DNA of 64,000 nucleotides from Lichenostomus cassidix (taxonomy: Eukaryota; Chordata; Aves; Passeriformes; Meliphagidae): contig CM039194.1 in NCBI GenBank assembly GCA_008360975.2, positions 12,014,426 to 12,078,425 on the forward strand, read 5' to 3'. The notes below the pieces were generated by a model. The model saw nothing but the letters and a program-made list of their open reading frames with translations. It did no database searches and was not told the DNA's origin. Every line of letters starts with the position of its first letter. Positions within the stretch are counted from its first letter, which is position 1. Below are positions 24,431 through 37,700 of this stretch, piece after piece. The position numbers and the translations under genes are program-made.

Positions 24431-27400
24431 ATCAAGATCTACTCTTTTCCAAACATGGTGAGTGCCTCTACACTATGGCAGGAGACCAGGGTCTTTGTTT
24501 CACTGTCAGCCGAGCTGTTTCCATGTTCTGACTCATCCACGGCTGTTCCTACACTGGTGAAAGCAGCAGCACTTTGCAGCATTGTTCAAGCCCTCATAGG
24601 TGAAAACAATTATCAGGCAAAAGTTTCCCTACAAGTTGCACTGATCATGTGGAGTTTTTCACTTTTCACATTGTGGGTGGTTTCCTTGTGTGTGCAGCAC
24701 TGGGTATGTTCTCAGCATGACCGTGGTTTTCTAGGTCAGGTGCCAGGAGGCCACAGTGATCATGTCCAAGCCTGCCTTTCCTCAGGAACCTGGTGCCTCA
24801 CAAATTGTCTCTGAGTCAACCTCAGGACTATTTCTTGTGCTGCCTTCACCTTTCTGCACTCCCCAGCCCTGTGAGTGCAGCAGTCACTTCCTTCTCACTG
24901 TCCTGTGTAGCTCCTGTTCAGGCAACCTTTAAGTGATACTTCTTCCACTTTTCCTTGAAGAAGAAGCACTTACATTATATTTCCTTGTGGATAGAAAGTA
25001 AAAAGAAGAAAAGAATTCTCTTCAGCTAGTTCTTTCTTCCAGTTTTTTAAAATCCCAGATGAGTTGATCTTAGCCTGCTGAGCCTTGCTTTCCTCTTCTG
25101 TGAGACAGGACAAGTGCAGCACCCAGGGGCTTGTAAAACTTGTTATCTGTGCTGCTGCAGCAAAAAGCATTATCATTGAACACATCTTACAATAATTGTG
25201 TTGCCATCAGCCAGCTGTGGATCTAGGAGGCAGAGCTTACTTGGAAAATGCTGCTAAAAACTCAGAGAAAAACAGATTTTGATTTTGAATTCTCAGGGGT
25301 AAATATTTATTCCAGACTCTCGTAAAAGTAGTAATTTGTGAATCCAGGTGTGGGAGGGTTTTTAGTGGTGACAGTACCTGGAATTTTTCAGCAGCATCTA
25401 CTGCTTGTTTTTTCCTCTTGTTGAGACTTCTCATTAAGAAGCACTAATGGTTGTGGCAGCAGCCACATGGGTGTCCTGTCAAATGAAAGAGCTGGGGCAG
25501 AAACTCCTTGTTCCCTCCAGTGCCCTCATTACTGTTTTGTCTCTTCAAGTTCCATTTCAAGTCATGGATTCCCCTTATATCCTTATGGGGCCATTCCACA
25601 GTTGAATTAGCAGCTGCTTTCTCTTTCTCAGCACATATTTCCCCTTTATCACGGTGTTCTCATCAGGTCTGGTCACACTCCCACGTATTCTGATATTTCT
25701 AGTACCCTGCACCATCTTAGGAGAAATAAATTAATAATCTTCTTGCATGCACACCTTTCCCCGTGCCTACTTAAAAACCAGTCCTCTGGCAAAAATTCTT
25801 CAGTTCTGCATTCAGATAACTGGTGATCTATGAAAGCAAGTTAAAAATTACGTTCCTAAACAGAATTTAATATAACATTGTTGTTGCAGTGACCGTAACA
25901 CAGTGCAGATTTGATGTTTTCAATCCAGAGTTAAAAGGGCATGCACTCTTATCAGTCTATTTGATTTTAAAATCCTTATCTCTGTTGTGCTGTAGGCATT
26001 GGAGTAACTCAATTTGCTGGGTTAATAAACTGTCTCTTGGATCTCTGCAGCCCTTTTATAACATCTAGGACTTCTTGAGCTTCATGGTTACCACAATGCT
26101 ATACAGAGCTCATTCCTTCTATTCACAGGTCACTGTGCTAATAAACATAAGATAGATGCCTTTGGGCAGTAACAAACAGGTGCAGCCCTATAGTGTGACA
26201 AGGAAATTATTTTGGCTGGGACTTTCCAACAGTATATTATCAGAGGAGACTGTATAAACAAGTCAGTGCTTGTTGGAAGTATGGGTATGGGACTTCATTC
26301 CTGGTTGTCATCCTACTTCACAGTCCACAAAACCTCTCTAAGAGTGCATCTCTGAAGGCTGGAGGCAGCTTGACTGTGTCTATCTGTGCAAACTGTGCTA
26401 CTGTGGGTCTGTTTGGGGACCCTCCAGAGTGATGAATATGCCAAGTCTCTCCAATGTATTTTATGAAAAGAGACCCTGGCACCAAGTTCTGCTTGCCAGA
26501 GATTTGCAGACATTTAGAAATGCGGTCATGTAAGCCAAGATACAGCTCCAAGTTCTTTTAAGTCCTGCAATCAACACACAACTGCTGAATGTGATAAGGC
26601 AAGGATTTCAGCTCAAAGTGGGCTAGGGAATAGGGAGGGGAAAGGAGAGAGACAGCAGACAGATACCAGGTAGGAGGTGCAGATGTTAAAGCTTTGATGT
26701 TCTCCCCGTCAGCGGAAAGAGTGGAGACAAGATTAGCAGCATTGTGCTCAGTAACAGCATTATCCTGCTCAAAACACCGGGAGATGCTGTTGTTCTGAAT
26801 GTCGCTGTGTCAGGGTACTTGATCTTCCACTCAGTTGCTCTGTTTGAAACCAGATTAACATCTGAGACCAGGATTGCACCTTTTATACTTGACAGTTGGA
26901 GCCAGTTTTTGTTTTCAAGCAAACTGCTTCCTTGCTGGGGTGGCATTCCAGTACTTGACCCAGAGCAGCAGTGTGGTGTAAACCAGCAACTCCCACTGAG
27001 GGGAAAGCTGGACCATTTCTCTCCTAGCTGTGCTCTGACAGTCCAACAGTGGTGCAACACTGTCAGCATCCCAGATATACCTCAGACATGACATTGGACA
27101 GCACACCTGAGACTCCTTGTTTTCATGGACACTGCAGAGCAGGAGAATGAGCAAGACTCAGGAGGGACTCAGATGTACTCTCTATATCCCAGACAAGCTG
27201 TAGCAGCATATGAGCTCTTTCCAATGTAGCACTTAGTGATTCACATCTCTCCTGTTGCTCATTGCATCTCCAGAGGAAGATGTGAGTGCAAGAAATGGTT
27301 TATTCCAGTGGCTATCTCTTATAAAATATGTATTTAATTATCTTGTAGGAGGCAAGATTGAAAACGCAGTCTCACTGCTTTGGACCAGAAATTTGTGGAA

Positions 27401-30400
27401 TTTATCGTGGATCCCAGGACCTGTTCATTTTGCTTTCTGAGATCAGCTTTGAGAAGACTCTTTAATCAGGCAGGGGTGAGGACCAGCACTGCTGGGAGAT
27501 GGTGAGGCTCAGTCATCCTGAGGATCCTTGTTCTGCTCTCTCAGAGGTCCTTGCTGCTGCAGCCACATGGTGACCAAATCCCTACCTGTGCTGGGTAATG
27601 TACAGCTGTGTGTGACATGTGGGCTTCCTGCCTGCACTGTGGGACAGAGACTTCAGATAGTGTCAGCCAGAGAATATGGGCCAAGACCTTGACTTGAAGA
27701 TTCTTTTTCCTTGCTGGCTCTGTGTTACTGAAAAAAAATTAAATTATGGTGTGGGGCCACCCTCAGTCCTGTTGTTTTGATGACAGCTGTGGGGCAGCTG
27801 TGCTGGAAGATGCAGCTTCACAGGGACAGGAGCAGATGGTTTTCTAAATCCAGTTCACTAGTCTTGGGTTGAGAATATTTTAGGGCACGCCAAAAATCAT
27901 GCCTGACTATTCTGAATTTTCAGGGATGCTGAATGGTGAGTGACTCTAGTGGGTTTGGGAGATAACGCATTTTCACTCTTTTTAATCTCTTTATAGTTCA
28001 GGTTTTTTCATCATTCAGGTGGGTAGTGAGAAGCAGCATTTACCTGCCTCCCATCACATACATAATTACTGTTGTTGAGGAGGCTTCACTTCTGCTGCTG
28101 GCAAAGTCTCAGATCAGAGCTGCAGCTTTTCCTTCATGTACCACGTAGACCAATGGTACAAGACAGGCTTGTCATGGAGAACAGGCTCAGCACAAAGCAC
28201 ACTCTAATTCCACTTCGTGAATGCCTTCATAAGAGGCAGCTCCTTCTTAATGAATGAATTTACCACTCAATGCAACACATTTCTGTACTTCACAAGCTAT
28301 GAAGGGATCTGAGCAAACACGCTGCGTTGGGAACAGTGGAAAACATCCAACATGGATCAGAAGCATCAACATGCTCATAAAAGGAAGGAGGGAGTTACCC
28401 TGATACATTTCAGGAAAATGTCACGAGTGTGCCACAGACAGACCATACTCAGGGCACCACAGGGGTTTGTGCAAGTAAATAGAGAACACAACTTACAAAC
28501 AGTGGGAGAAAACTCAGAATCTGTTCCTTGAGGCAAGACCATTTTTCTGGCTCACTGGGGAGAGCTCCAGCCAAATCAGGGATAATGACACATTATTCCT
28601 GATGTTCCCAGGGATAGAATGAGAAGGACCCAAATGTTCACTTAAAGAAAATATATTCAGGATCCTATGAAGAGTCAGACTTCATCAAGACTTTAATAGC
28701 CACCAGCACTGTGTTCAATCCTCTCTAATATACAGGGGGTACGGGGCCTCGGGGAACTTTTCCCAGTCTTTTAGACAGGAAGTTGTTTAGCTCCTATTTT
28801 TTTTTTATACTGACACAGGTTTTTTTTACAGATGCATTATCCACAGGAAGTTTTAGTGGGTTTTGGATACTTGCAGATATCCTATGCTTCTCTGTGATCA
28901 ACTGGCAGTAAAGCTGGAGGTATTTCTTCCTCTGAGCTTTGAATGGTTATGTTTCTATTTCACTTCCCAAATCTGAACGAAATTAGAATTTCCAATTTCA
29001 AAAGCTCTCCCCTTTCCTTTATCAGCAATAAAAAAGAAACAGGAACGCTTGCCTGGCCTGTTCTGCTCTGTTCATTATTTTACACAAATGTATCACTAGG
29101 TTTCTCTTCTTCATAAAGTCTCTACAGACAGGCTTTTAAACTGTGCTTCTTCTGATAGCTTTCATTATTTTCAACACCTAACATATAATACTTTTATGCC
29201 TCATTTAGTAAATGTAAAGATCAAATTTCCGCTTAAAATATGAAGCCTTGTTAACAATTTTTTAAAAAAAACTAAAATAGAGAAGTCATATGAATCACTG
29301 CTTGTCTTTTATTACTTAGGAAAAAAAAGAACAAATGTCTAGAAAATGTTTTCTGTAACCTTTTTTGAAAGAAACGTATTTCACTGACTGTAAAATATGT
29401 GCTTGTTTGCCTGCTGAGGAAAAGATTGGTTATAAGGCGACTCAGGAGCCAAAGCAATTTCAAAGAAGAGAGGTGGGTTTTGCTTTATAAACACAGCAAT
29501 CCCAAGTGCTGTGTATGGCCAGAACAGCCTTACAGAGAAATTGAAATTTTTATGATCCTAGAAGATTAAATGAGACGTTTGTGCAATAACTCTATTGGTT
29601 TAATGTATGCTTTGTTTTGGATAAAACAAGAAGAGATCATTTGCTGCCTAAATCAAATGTAACACTTTTGGTCCCTTTTCTTGTTGATTTTGTGCTGTGA
29701 GTTCAACAACAGCCACATTTAAAAGCCCAGGTTTTGTTTTGTTACTCCCACCCCCCAAAACCTGTGTATATAACCAGAAACACTGAAAATGTTAACATTT
29801 CTGAGATTCTTAATGTTTGCTCTTGCCAAGAGCTCCCAAAGAGAACAGAATTCATCAGAAATATAACAAATCCCTTTTTTACTTTTCCACTGGTGCCATT
29901 TTAAAAATAGTAACATCGTTATTGCAACACTTTTGAGGGAAAGGGGCTCCTTTACCCTTCAACAGTCAGAGAGATGCTCCTTCTCCATCTCCAGTGCTCT
30001 GGCTGCTGCTCTCATACCGTGCAGTTACTGTCAACTCAAAGTCCACACAGGGCACAGTGACATGGTAGCTGTAGCAGATGTGTGCAGAACAAGAGGGACA
30101 GGTTCAGTGTGCTTTTACTCTCAAAGGAAAACAAGACCCCACAGTCACCAGTGCAGTGTTGGAACAAACCTCAGGGAGGTTTAAAACAGCTTAAAAGGAC
30201 TAATGGAAACTGTCTCTGGTGACTGCAGCTGACAGCAGCTCCACCTGGCTAGTCCTAAATCCCCTACCACACCTCCTTTAACACAGGAGGTCCCATGGAG
30301 GTTTAAACTCTCCACCTCCATGGTGAACATGATCTCCCAAAGCCCTTGGCAGTGTTTCCCTCCTGGCTGCCACGCTGTCTCAATCTCACATGGCTTTTGT

Positions 30401-32015
30401 TTCAGGGGATTGGGTCATGAAAGCCTCCTGGAAACTGGTGCTGTTGGAGGGCTGACACAGAGATGATGTCAAATCACACCCAGAAACGATGACTCTGCCC
30501 CACAGCACTCACACGACAACATGATGGTGATTGAATTGGAGCAGGGATGGAGCCTTGGAAGGCTTTGCAGATGAGGGAGCTCTAGCTGGATGAACTGTTA
30601 CTGAATAGCTGAACAATCTGTTACCATTTTTCCTCTATTTAAGCACACTCAAAAGTCAGCTCTTCAGAAGTAAAGGCTGGTACCTGCTGCCGTTCTGTGT
30701 GCCTGCCTGTCTTTTGAACTCCTTCAAAGAGGCCCTTGTACTTTGTCAGGGAAATGAAGAGGGAGATCCCTATGTAATCTCCATCAATACCTTTCATTTC
30801 CTGAGGTAATGATGCATAAATTGTCCTGGGGAGAGAGTGCCTTTCCCCTCCTGACACAGCAGGGGCTCCTTGTAACCCTCCTCGGACTCACAATACACAC
30901 CTCGACACAGCAGCTTCCCCTGCTCCTCAAAATGCTATTACAGTGTAGTTCAAATAATTTACATGTGGTTAATATAATTTTTTTCTGAGATAAAGCCATG
31001 TAAATGTCCATGGAAGAGTCAAAATGATGCCCAGTTTAGGAAAGAATTTGAGTTTCTAATGCCATTGACAGCATGCATGTCGTCAGAATTCCTCCATGAA
31101 CAATGAAACACGACTGCTTTCCTTCAAGTGCTTTTCTCTTAAATTACTGTTTTCTGTTGTTCATTAGTCCTGTAAAGTCAGCCAGCCATTTTCTCCCAAA
31201 TATCTGGCTAGGTAATAATTCCAAGAAAATTCTAGTGGCTGTGTATTGATCTGAATAAAAGTATGGAGCTTTGGAAAAGTACCGGGGTTGGATGGAGCCA
31301 TGCAGTGTTTGATGCAGAACAGACAGTTTGCCTCCAATTATCACAAATAAACACTAACCAAGCACAGAAACAGCTGCAGGACTTCAGGAGAGTAAATAAC
31401 CATTTGCAGATTTAATACTGGCTGTCGTATCACTGCTTTGTGGGGCTTATTAATGACTGACTCGGCAAGAGGAGCCCTTTTTCTGCTTCTCCACAATCAG
31501 AGAAGGCACAAGATAGATGTGGTTTACATTCATCTAAAGTTAGAAGTCATGATGCAAATCGCAGAAATAGACATGAATATAGAAAAAAGCCAAAATGTGT
31601 AATTTGAAAAACGTGTTCAAGTAATAGCTGCACAATATCCTGCTTCCCAAAAGGTTCAAAGGAAGAGGGTTGTGGGTAGAGAGACTAATGGGTCTGTTTG
31701 TTTCCTGGAGAGCAAAACACTAAGTTTTAATGTTCATGAAACCTAGGAAAACAATTTGTTGTCTAATGAAGCTTTTAGCCTTCAAAATTCAGAGAGAAAT
31801 GCTGATAAAGAAATGCTGGGATCCAAAGGTCCTGTGAATACTTGGAGTGGCTGCAGTATCTGGGGTGATTCCCTGTTTCCTGATAGAGAGATCTCTGGCA
31901 GCTCTCATGACACAGTGACACAGCAGTGTCCCTCACACCCAGCAATGAGCTCCCCTGGATTTCCAGCTGGATTTCTGGCTGTCACTCCATCTGCCTCATC
32001 ACCAGCACTGGGAAG
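24431..32015. other. Gene desert between the MKRN2 retrocopy and CR1
   Basis: No gene, RNA or clear repeat was recognised. An A-rich run near 24995-25015 could be a decayed tail of the MKRN2 retrocopy, but the 3' UTR cannot be traced to it. The stretch from about 28800 to 29900 is notably AT-rich, with several A or T runs and no coding signal. Confidence 0.5.
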
Positions 32016-32019
32016 CTGG

Positions 32020-32415
32020 AGTGACTCTGGGCACCTCAGTTCAGGAAGGACATTGGGAGGATGGAGCACGTCTGGAGAAGGGAACAGAGCTGAGGAAGGG
32101 TCTGGAGCACAAGTCCTGTTAGGAGCAGGTGAGGGAGCTGGGGATGTTCAGTCTGGAGAAAACGGGTGACCTTATTGCTCTCTACAAGTCCCTGACAGGA
32201 AGGTGTAGCCAGGTGGGAGTCAGCCTCTGTTCCCTGGTAACTGTTAGAAATAATACAACTTTCCTAATTTCCTAATTAATTGTTTTAATTGACTTTTCTA
32301 ATTAATTTTTAAAATTACATATATTTGCATTATAGTGACATAATCAGCAACATGACAAGAGGACATAATCTTAAGCTGTCCCAGGGGAAGTTAAGGTTGA
32401 ATATAAAATTTCTTC
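32020..32415 (+). mobile_element. CR1 LINE 3' region, left part of a split copy
   Basis: The + strand carries the characteristic CR1 order: GGTCTGGAGCACAAGTCCTG, GAGGGAGCTGGGGATGTTCA, GACCTTATTGCTCTCTACAA, GTGTAGCCAGGTGGGAGTCA, then CAGGGGAAGTTAAGGTTGAA and AAATTTCTTCAC. An AT-rich block of about 100 bases (near 32243-32345) interrupts it after CCTGGTAAC. The element stops abruptly near 32415 and resumes at about 33357. Confidence 0.8.
32243..32345. repeat. Short AT-rich insert inside CR1
   Basis: About 100 bases made largely of TAATT/CTAATT-like words separate two CR1 segments that are adjacent in the consensus. I see no terminal repeats or coding content and cannot name the source. Confidence 0.5.
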
Positions 32416-33356
32416 ACAAATTTAGCAATTAATTCTTCTAACTCTTTTCTAGCTTCTAATTTTTAAGGATATTGTTTCTGCCTTACCAGTCAAATTTCAG
32501 CTGTATTCTTACTGGTTCTGTTGCTTTTGATTTCCCTGGAAAACTATTTTATTAATAGCTCTGAGATCTTGTACTAGTCTGTATGTGGCTTCTTTAGCAG
32601 TAGGTGTATTATATTCTGACTCACACTCCTCTAGTAATCCATGTTGCACAGTTTTTTTCCCCAAAAAATGTTATTAGACATTGAAATGCTCGAGGAAGTA
32701 GAGTCATTGTCCCCAGTGATGCCCAAAAAGATAGGCTAGAAATAAAACCCCATAGACTGATGTCTATAGAGTGTGTAATTGTTTAGTACAGCACTGGAGT
32801 TATACAGTGAGTGGGATCCTTCCACCTAACTCACCCAGCTATTGTCAAGTGCCATGTTTTATTTTTACATTAAGTACTGCTCAATATTGTCATAGTCATT
32901 ATAACATCACTATATATGGATACGGACCTAATTAGCATAGTAGTTATATAACAGTTCTATAACTTTGCTTGTGCTTCCACAATTTAGGTGGTCTTTTTTG
33001 ATGAAGGCTCAAGGTCTTCTTTGTGTCTGAACTTTACAACTTTGTTTTCAGAGCATGCAGAGAGTTACGGTGTTCTTCGGTTTTTCTGGCTCTAATTTAC
33101 CAAAATTCTTCATTTTGTGGTTAATTGGCTTTATATTTGCCAATTTCTCATTAGAACATCCTGCTGCTTCCCAATATAACTATACTTGTCTGTCTTCAGA
33201 CCATCCACCTGGTGTTTTTTCTCTATTCAATCATTAAGCAACTAGTTAGCCATATACTTGCTATTACATTGTATAGAAGGCTGCGATCCAAGTTATAGGT
33301 GTCTTAAAACTCAAGTTATATAAGCATTTTGTAACTTTAACCCAAGCTATACAGGC
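32415..33356 (-). mobile_element. Decayed endogenous retrovirus fragment inside CR1
   Basis: About 0.94 kb of AT-rich DNA sits between two CR1 halves. On the - strand, 32549-32585 reads a reverse-transcriptase-like LVQDLRAIN stretch, and 32608-32643 reads a segment containing LLEECE, as found just ahead of that motif in retroviral pol. A second RT-like piece at about 32415-32516 should precede both in a normal pol gene but here follows them, so the fragment is rearranged. Stops and gaps are frequent and it is not functional. The right half (about 32780-33356) is not identified and may be more retroviral sequence. No LTR or target-site duplication was recognised. Confidence 0.55.
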
Positions 33357-33463
33357 GTCACTAGAGTGTTTTAGGAAAGACTAGCCGTGGCGCTCGTGGT
33401 CTGTTTGACGCGCTGATATCGGGTTATAGGTTGGATTCCAACTGAAATGATTCTGTGATTAGC
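33357..33463 (+). mobile_element. CR1 3' end, right part of the split copy
   Basis: Beginning near GTGTTTTAGGAAAGACT the sequence follows a CR1 3' terminus (GTGGCGCTCGTGGTCTG, then TATAGGTTGGATTCCAACTG) and finishes with the ATTCTGTGATT that marks CR1 3' ends. It has the same strand as 32020-32415, so the two are best read as one element interrupted by the retroviral insert. Confidence 0.7.
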
Positions 33464-33639
33464 GGGACATCACCGGAGCCTGGAGCAGCGCTGAGCCCCG
33501 GCGCCTCAGGGGAAGGGCCAGGCCTGGCGCGCAGGAAGGAGAAATGCCTGCACACGGCGCACGCACTGAGGAACCCAAGAGCTCCATGCTGCTCCTACAG
33601 AACGCACTCCCACTGCCCGCAGCGCGAGTGCTTCGCTGA

Positions 33640-34110
33640 TTAAGCGCTAATTATGCACTAATTGCACCGCCCTGCCCGGGCCCCGCCCCGCCCGCTCGCT
33701 CCGCCCTCACGACAAACGGCGGGAACGGGGCAGGCGCGCGCCGCCTCCTGGCCGCGCACGCGCAGCACGACTGACCCCTGCCGGCCGCCGTCCCGCCCCG
33801 CCGTGCCCCGGACGCCATCGCCGCGGTCACTTCCGGCGGCGGCCCCGGCGCGGAGGCCCCGGTGCAGCCCCGCTCCGCCCGGGCCCGGCCCGCAGCCGGC
33901 CCAGCATGCCGGGGCTGCCCGCCCCGCACAGCCCGCCCGCCCCGCACCGCCCGCCCGCACGCTCCCTGCCGCGCGGCCGGCTCGTGGCCCCGGCGCTGCC
34001 TGCTCCGCGCCGCCGCGCTCCGGCGGGGACGTGACCGCAGCTCGGCGCCTGTCCGCCCGCGGGGCTGCCCGGTGAGTGGGGACAGCTGGGAGCGGGCCGC
34101 AGGAAGGGTT
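33640..34110 (+). promoter_or_regulatory. HMGXB3: CpG-island promoter of HMGXB3
   Basis: A sharply bounded, extremely GC- and CpG-rich block follows AT-rich repeat DNA. It contains an Sp1-type GC box at 33681-33693, an ETS/GABPA-type TCACTTCCGG at 33827-33836 and a YY1-like GCCATCGCCG just before it. There is no TATA box, as is usual for housekeeping promoters. Long open frames on both strands here are a by-product of high GC (few stop codons) and I do not call them genes. The transcription start is not resolved, but the exon 1 donor is at 34072. Confidence 0.8.
33850..34071 (+). other. HMGXB3: HMGXB3 exon 1, non-coding
   Basis: The exon ends at a strong donor (CCCG followed by GTGAGT at 34072). 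The 5' edge is a guess downstream of the ETS-like site. Spliced to exon 2, it supplies the G at position -3 of the start codon, giving a good Kozak context. Confidence 0.55.
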
Positions 34111-34764
34111 AGCAGGGCCGGAGGGAGCCGTGCCGCTCCGCTTGGCCTCTTGCCGTGTGGAGGAGACGTTGCTCGGGGTGACAGGGCTCGGGCTAACGGG
34201 GCTCGGGGTAACGGCCCGGGGCGCGCACGCCATCAGCGGCTGTGCGGGGCCGAGCTGCGGGCCATGCCAGGACTGTACCTGACGCAGGTGATGCTGCCTT
34301 TATCTCCCGTGTCCTCCCCGCCTCCCAGCGCCCCTGAGCCGGCATCGCTGTCAAACGAGGAGCCCCGGGGAGCTGCCGGGGGGTAAGAGGATTGCCAGGC
34401 TTCCTGCTTGCTCAGCCTCTGGCCTTGCTCTTGACCGTGGCCGTGACACGACACCTTGTAGCCAGACAGCTGGGTGTAGGGCCCCTTCTCGATCGCCAAA
34501 CTTACCCGAGTGCCATTCCCTGTGGAATTGCAGCTCTGGATGTGCAGCTGCACTGTGTCTGCAAAGAACTGATGGTATTAAGGGTATAGAAATAGGAGTT
34601 TCCTTCTAAAGGCAGATAAATAGAGAGCACATAGTTATCTTGGTTTAATTAGAGTCAAACTTAGTTACCAACAGTGCTGTCAGTTTACTTAAGTGATTAA
34701 AAGCACTATTTGTTGGGAGAAACGTATAACTGGGCAAGAGGCTAACAGAATCTGTATTTTAGCC

Positions 34765-37700
34765 ATGGAGGCTCCCTATGATGGCACTGAGGTAACTGTG
34801 GTGATGGAAGAGATAGAGAGCACTTACACTTACTCGTCATCAGTGCCACCCAAGAAGAAGAAGAAGCATAAAAGTACTGGTGATCATGGAGAAAAAGCCA
34901 AGAAGCCTCGGTAAGTTCTCTCTGCCTTCATTTTAGCTCCTTTGTAGGGTGTGGGAGCAGTTTTCCTTGTTTCTGACATGAGTGAACTTTGCAGTGTGCT
35001 TGGAACACTTCCTAGTATAAAACATCACGTGTGAAACATCAGCTTGGCACTTTGGGCCTGCTCTGACATTTTTTACAGCTGCCACTGTTGCTCAATTTAG
35101 AGTTAGTTTACCCCAGAATAATTTACCTTAAGCTCTTCCTCTGAGGTTCTCTTTTTTTCTTCAGAGGTTCTCCTCAGAGAGAGAGTTTTCATTTGGTTAA
35201 AAAAATGTATTTACAAATATAATTAAATGTGACTTGCTTGTCACATGACCTCGAGACAAACCTAAACCTTGTGGATTTATTTTTCCCCAAGGAATTTATG
35301 TAGAATGATCTTAGTATTTCAATTTCTGATTGTGTTTCAGGTCTGCTTACCTTCTCTACTATTACGATATTTACTTGAAAGTACAAAAAGAGCTTCCACA
35401 CCTCCCTCAATCTGAAATCAACAAAAAGATCAGTGAGAGCTGGAGGTTGCTCAGTGTGGCTGAAAAGAGCTACTACTTGGAGAAAGCCAAGCTAGAAAAA
35501 GAAGGACTGGACCCGGTAAGTTGTCTTTCTGGAAGTTCTTTGGATGCTGACAAGAGGCACTTAGCTGCTTACATAGCACTGTGTGGGAGAGTCGTTTAAA
35601 TGCAGATTCCAGTTTGTATCCCTGCTCAGAGTAGCCTGTAAAGAAGCTGTGTGAAACCACTGCCTCTTCTCTTTGCCTTTTGTTCAGTCGAGGGAGAATG
35701 TTTCGAAATCCAAGATGGATATGTCTGATACCCGCTCAAGGCAGTTATTTTTGTGTCCTGTCATCAGAGTGAGTGATGGTAAAGTGGGTGATAAAACCAG
35801 GACTGAGAAGGATTCTGCAGGCTCTGTCATGCAGAGAAATTCCCAGCAAACTACTTCAGGAAACTGTTTGAACCTTAGGCACTAAAATAGCGGGATTGAG
35901 AACTGACTCTCCTCCTTTTCTCACATTCATTTATTCCATCCTCTGGTTTTGCCCACAGAACTCCAAGGCGTCCACTCGAACTGCAGTAGTCCCTGACATT
36001 CCAGGCTTTCGTAAGATTCTTCCTCGCTCTGATTATATAATTATTCCCAAAACCACTCTTCAGGAAGACAGGAGCAGGCAGTCACTGGAGCTGTGTGTCA
36101 CACAGACCCCGGCAGCATCCAAAGGCTTGGCGGCTCCCAGGAATGTCACCAGCGTGTCTCGTGACACTGTGCAGAACATCCTTTCTGTGGATTCGAGCCA
36201 GGCTGGCATCTCAGAGCAGTGCATTGCCATCGAGGGGCTGGCAGAGGACACAGCAGCCTTTGCCCAGCCCGAGGCTGCAGAAGAAGCAGTTGCCTCGGAG
36301 GTTCTCTCGCATTATGTTGCGCCTGTGACAGAGAAAGTGGCTGGAGATATCGTCTTGGATGAAGCTTCTTTGGAAATAGAAGGACAGCCGTACCAGACAG
36401 CCCGTGTGGTTATTGAGGAGACTCTGGTTAGCAGCTCCACAGACATCTCCAATGGGAGCATTGCTGTGGCTCGTCCCCCAGTGCCTGATGGGGTCTCTGT
36501 GGTGACCGTGGTGACTGGGAGGGTAAGTTTTTCCACTGACACTCAGACTCCTGCCATGGTCTTAGCTGAACCATCTTGAGTGCTGTTTCTCACATTTTAC
36601 TTGAGATCCTCCATGGGTGCAGGAGATCCTGTATTACCCAACCTGCTGATGCTCAGTGCTGAGAGAAACAGAAACTTTTGTTATCAGTCATACAAAAGTA
36701 ACACTGTGACTAAGTTGGCTCTGATTGCAGATTGACTCAGCCATGTGCTGATATCAATTGTGTCTTAACATGACTGCTTGAGTTTTTTTAATTGTTTCTT
36801 ATAACAATATTTGGGGTATTGCAGTGCCAGTATTTGGGTTATGCAATTTCACTGCAAGATTTTGGTGAGAAAAAATGTGGCTGTGCTCCTGATAGCTGTT
36901 TTCCTGGTTGCAGAGAGGTAGAAGGGAGTCCTTCTAAGCTGTTAGGGATCAGTCATAGAAAAGCTTAGTCTGTGAAGAGCTGGATTCTGTTTTCAATTTC
37001 AAGATGTGAGAAATTTGGTAATTTCCAGAGTACATCTGATAAGGCCATTGCTTTTGAAATGGTTGCTGCTCTGTTCTGTGTTCTGGTCTCATCAGTCCTT
37101 AAGATATATTAATGTTCATGAGAGGGAAGGATATGGGTCACCATGTCTTTTGTTCTCTGCATGTATTTTCCCTTTGACTTCATTTTAGGATACAGAAGAG
37201 AGTTGCTCCTCCACACCTGCAACACAGTTTATCATGTTACCTTTGCCAGCTCATTCTGTTGTGGAGAACCCAGCATCAATTAAATTGGTAAGAAATCTAG
37301 ATTCTTGTATGGTATGTTAAGGTTTGGATGTATTATCGTAGATTTGTCTTAAAAATGTTAGAGTGGGAGGGATTTGCTCGTGGTTCAGTTCTTAAAGACA
37401 GTCCAATTTGGAGTCATCATATCAGTTGATACATTTCTTGTCCCTGGTGTTATGTCTTGCACAGGCTAAGGGGGTCTCTGACTTCCTACAGTATCTTACA
37501 GGGGCCCATTTCTGCTGCCTTCTTCCTCAAGGAATTCTTGAAAACAGGTGGAGTAGATAAAGCTATCGCAACACATCTGGCCAACAGCAATTTCTGTGTA
37601 GCTATCTACATGCACTGGATGCATATTTGTCTTCATAAAAAGCCAGTGTCCATCCCTTTAAGGGCAAGAATCTACTCTTGAGACAAGAAAATATGAGCTC

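Noticed and set aside
24125..24814. 229-codon open frame on the + strand
   Set aside because: Its first third is one of the shifted frames of the MKRN2 retrocopy and the rest is unrelated intergenic sequence. It is open by chance.
31756..32169. 137-codon frame on the + strand
   Set aside because: Its last half reads through a CR1 3' untranslated region, so it is not a gene.
33651..34386. Long overlapping open frames on both strands in the CpG island
   Set aside because: They are rich in Arg, Ala, Pro and Gly because the DNA is very GC-rich and stop codons are rare. They cross the exon 1 donor and match no family, so they are not genes.
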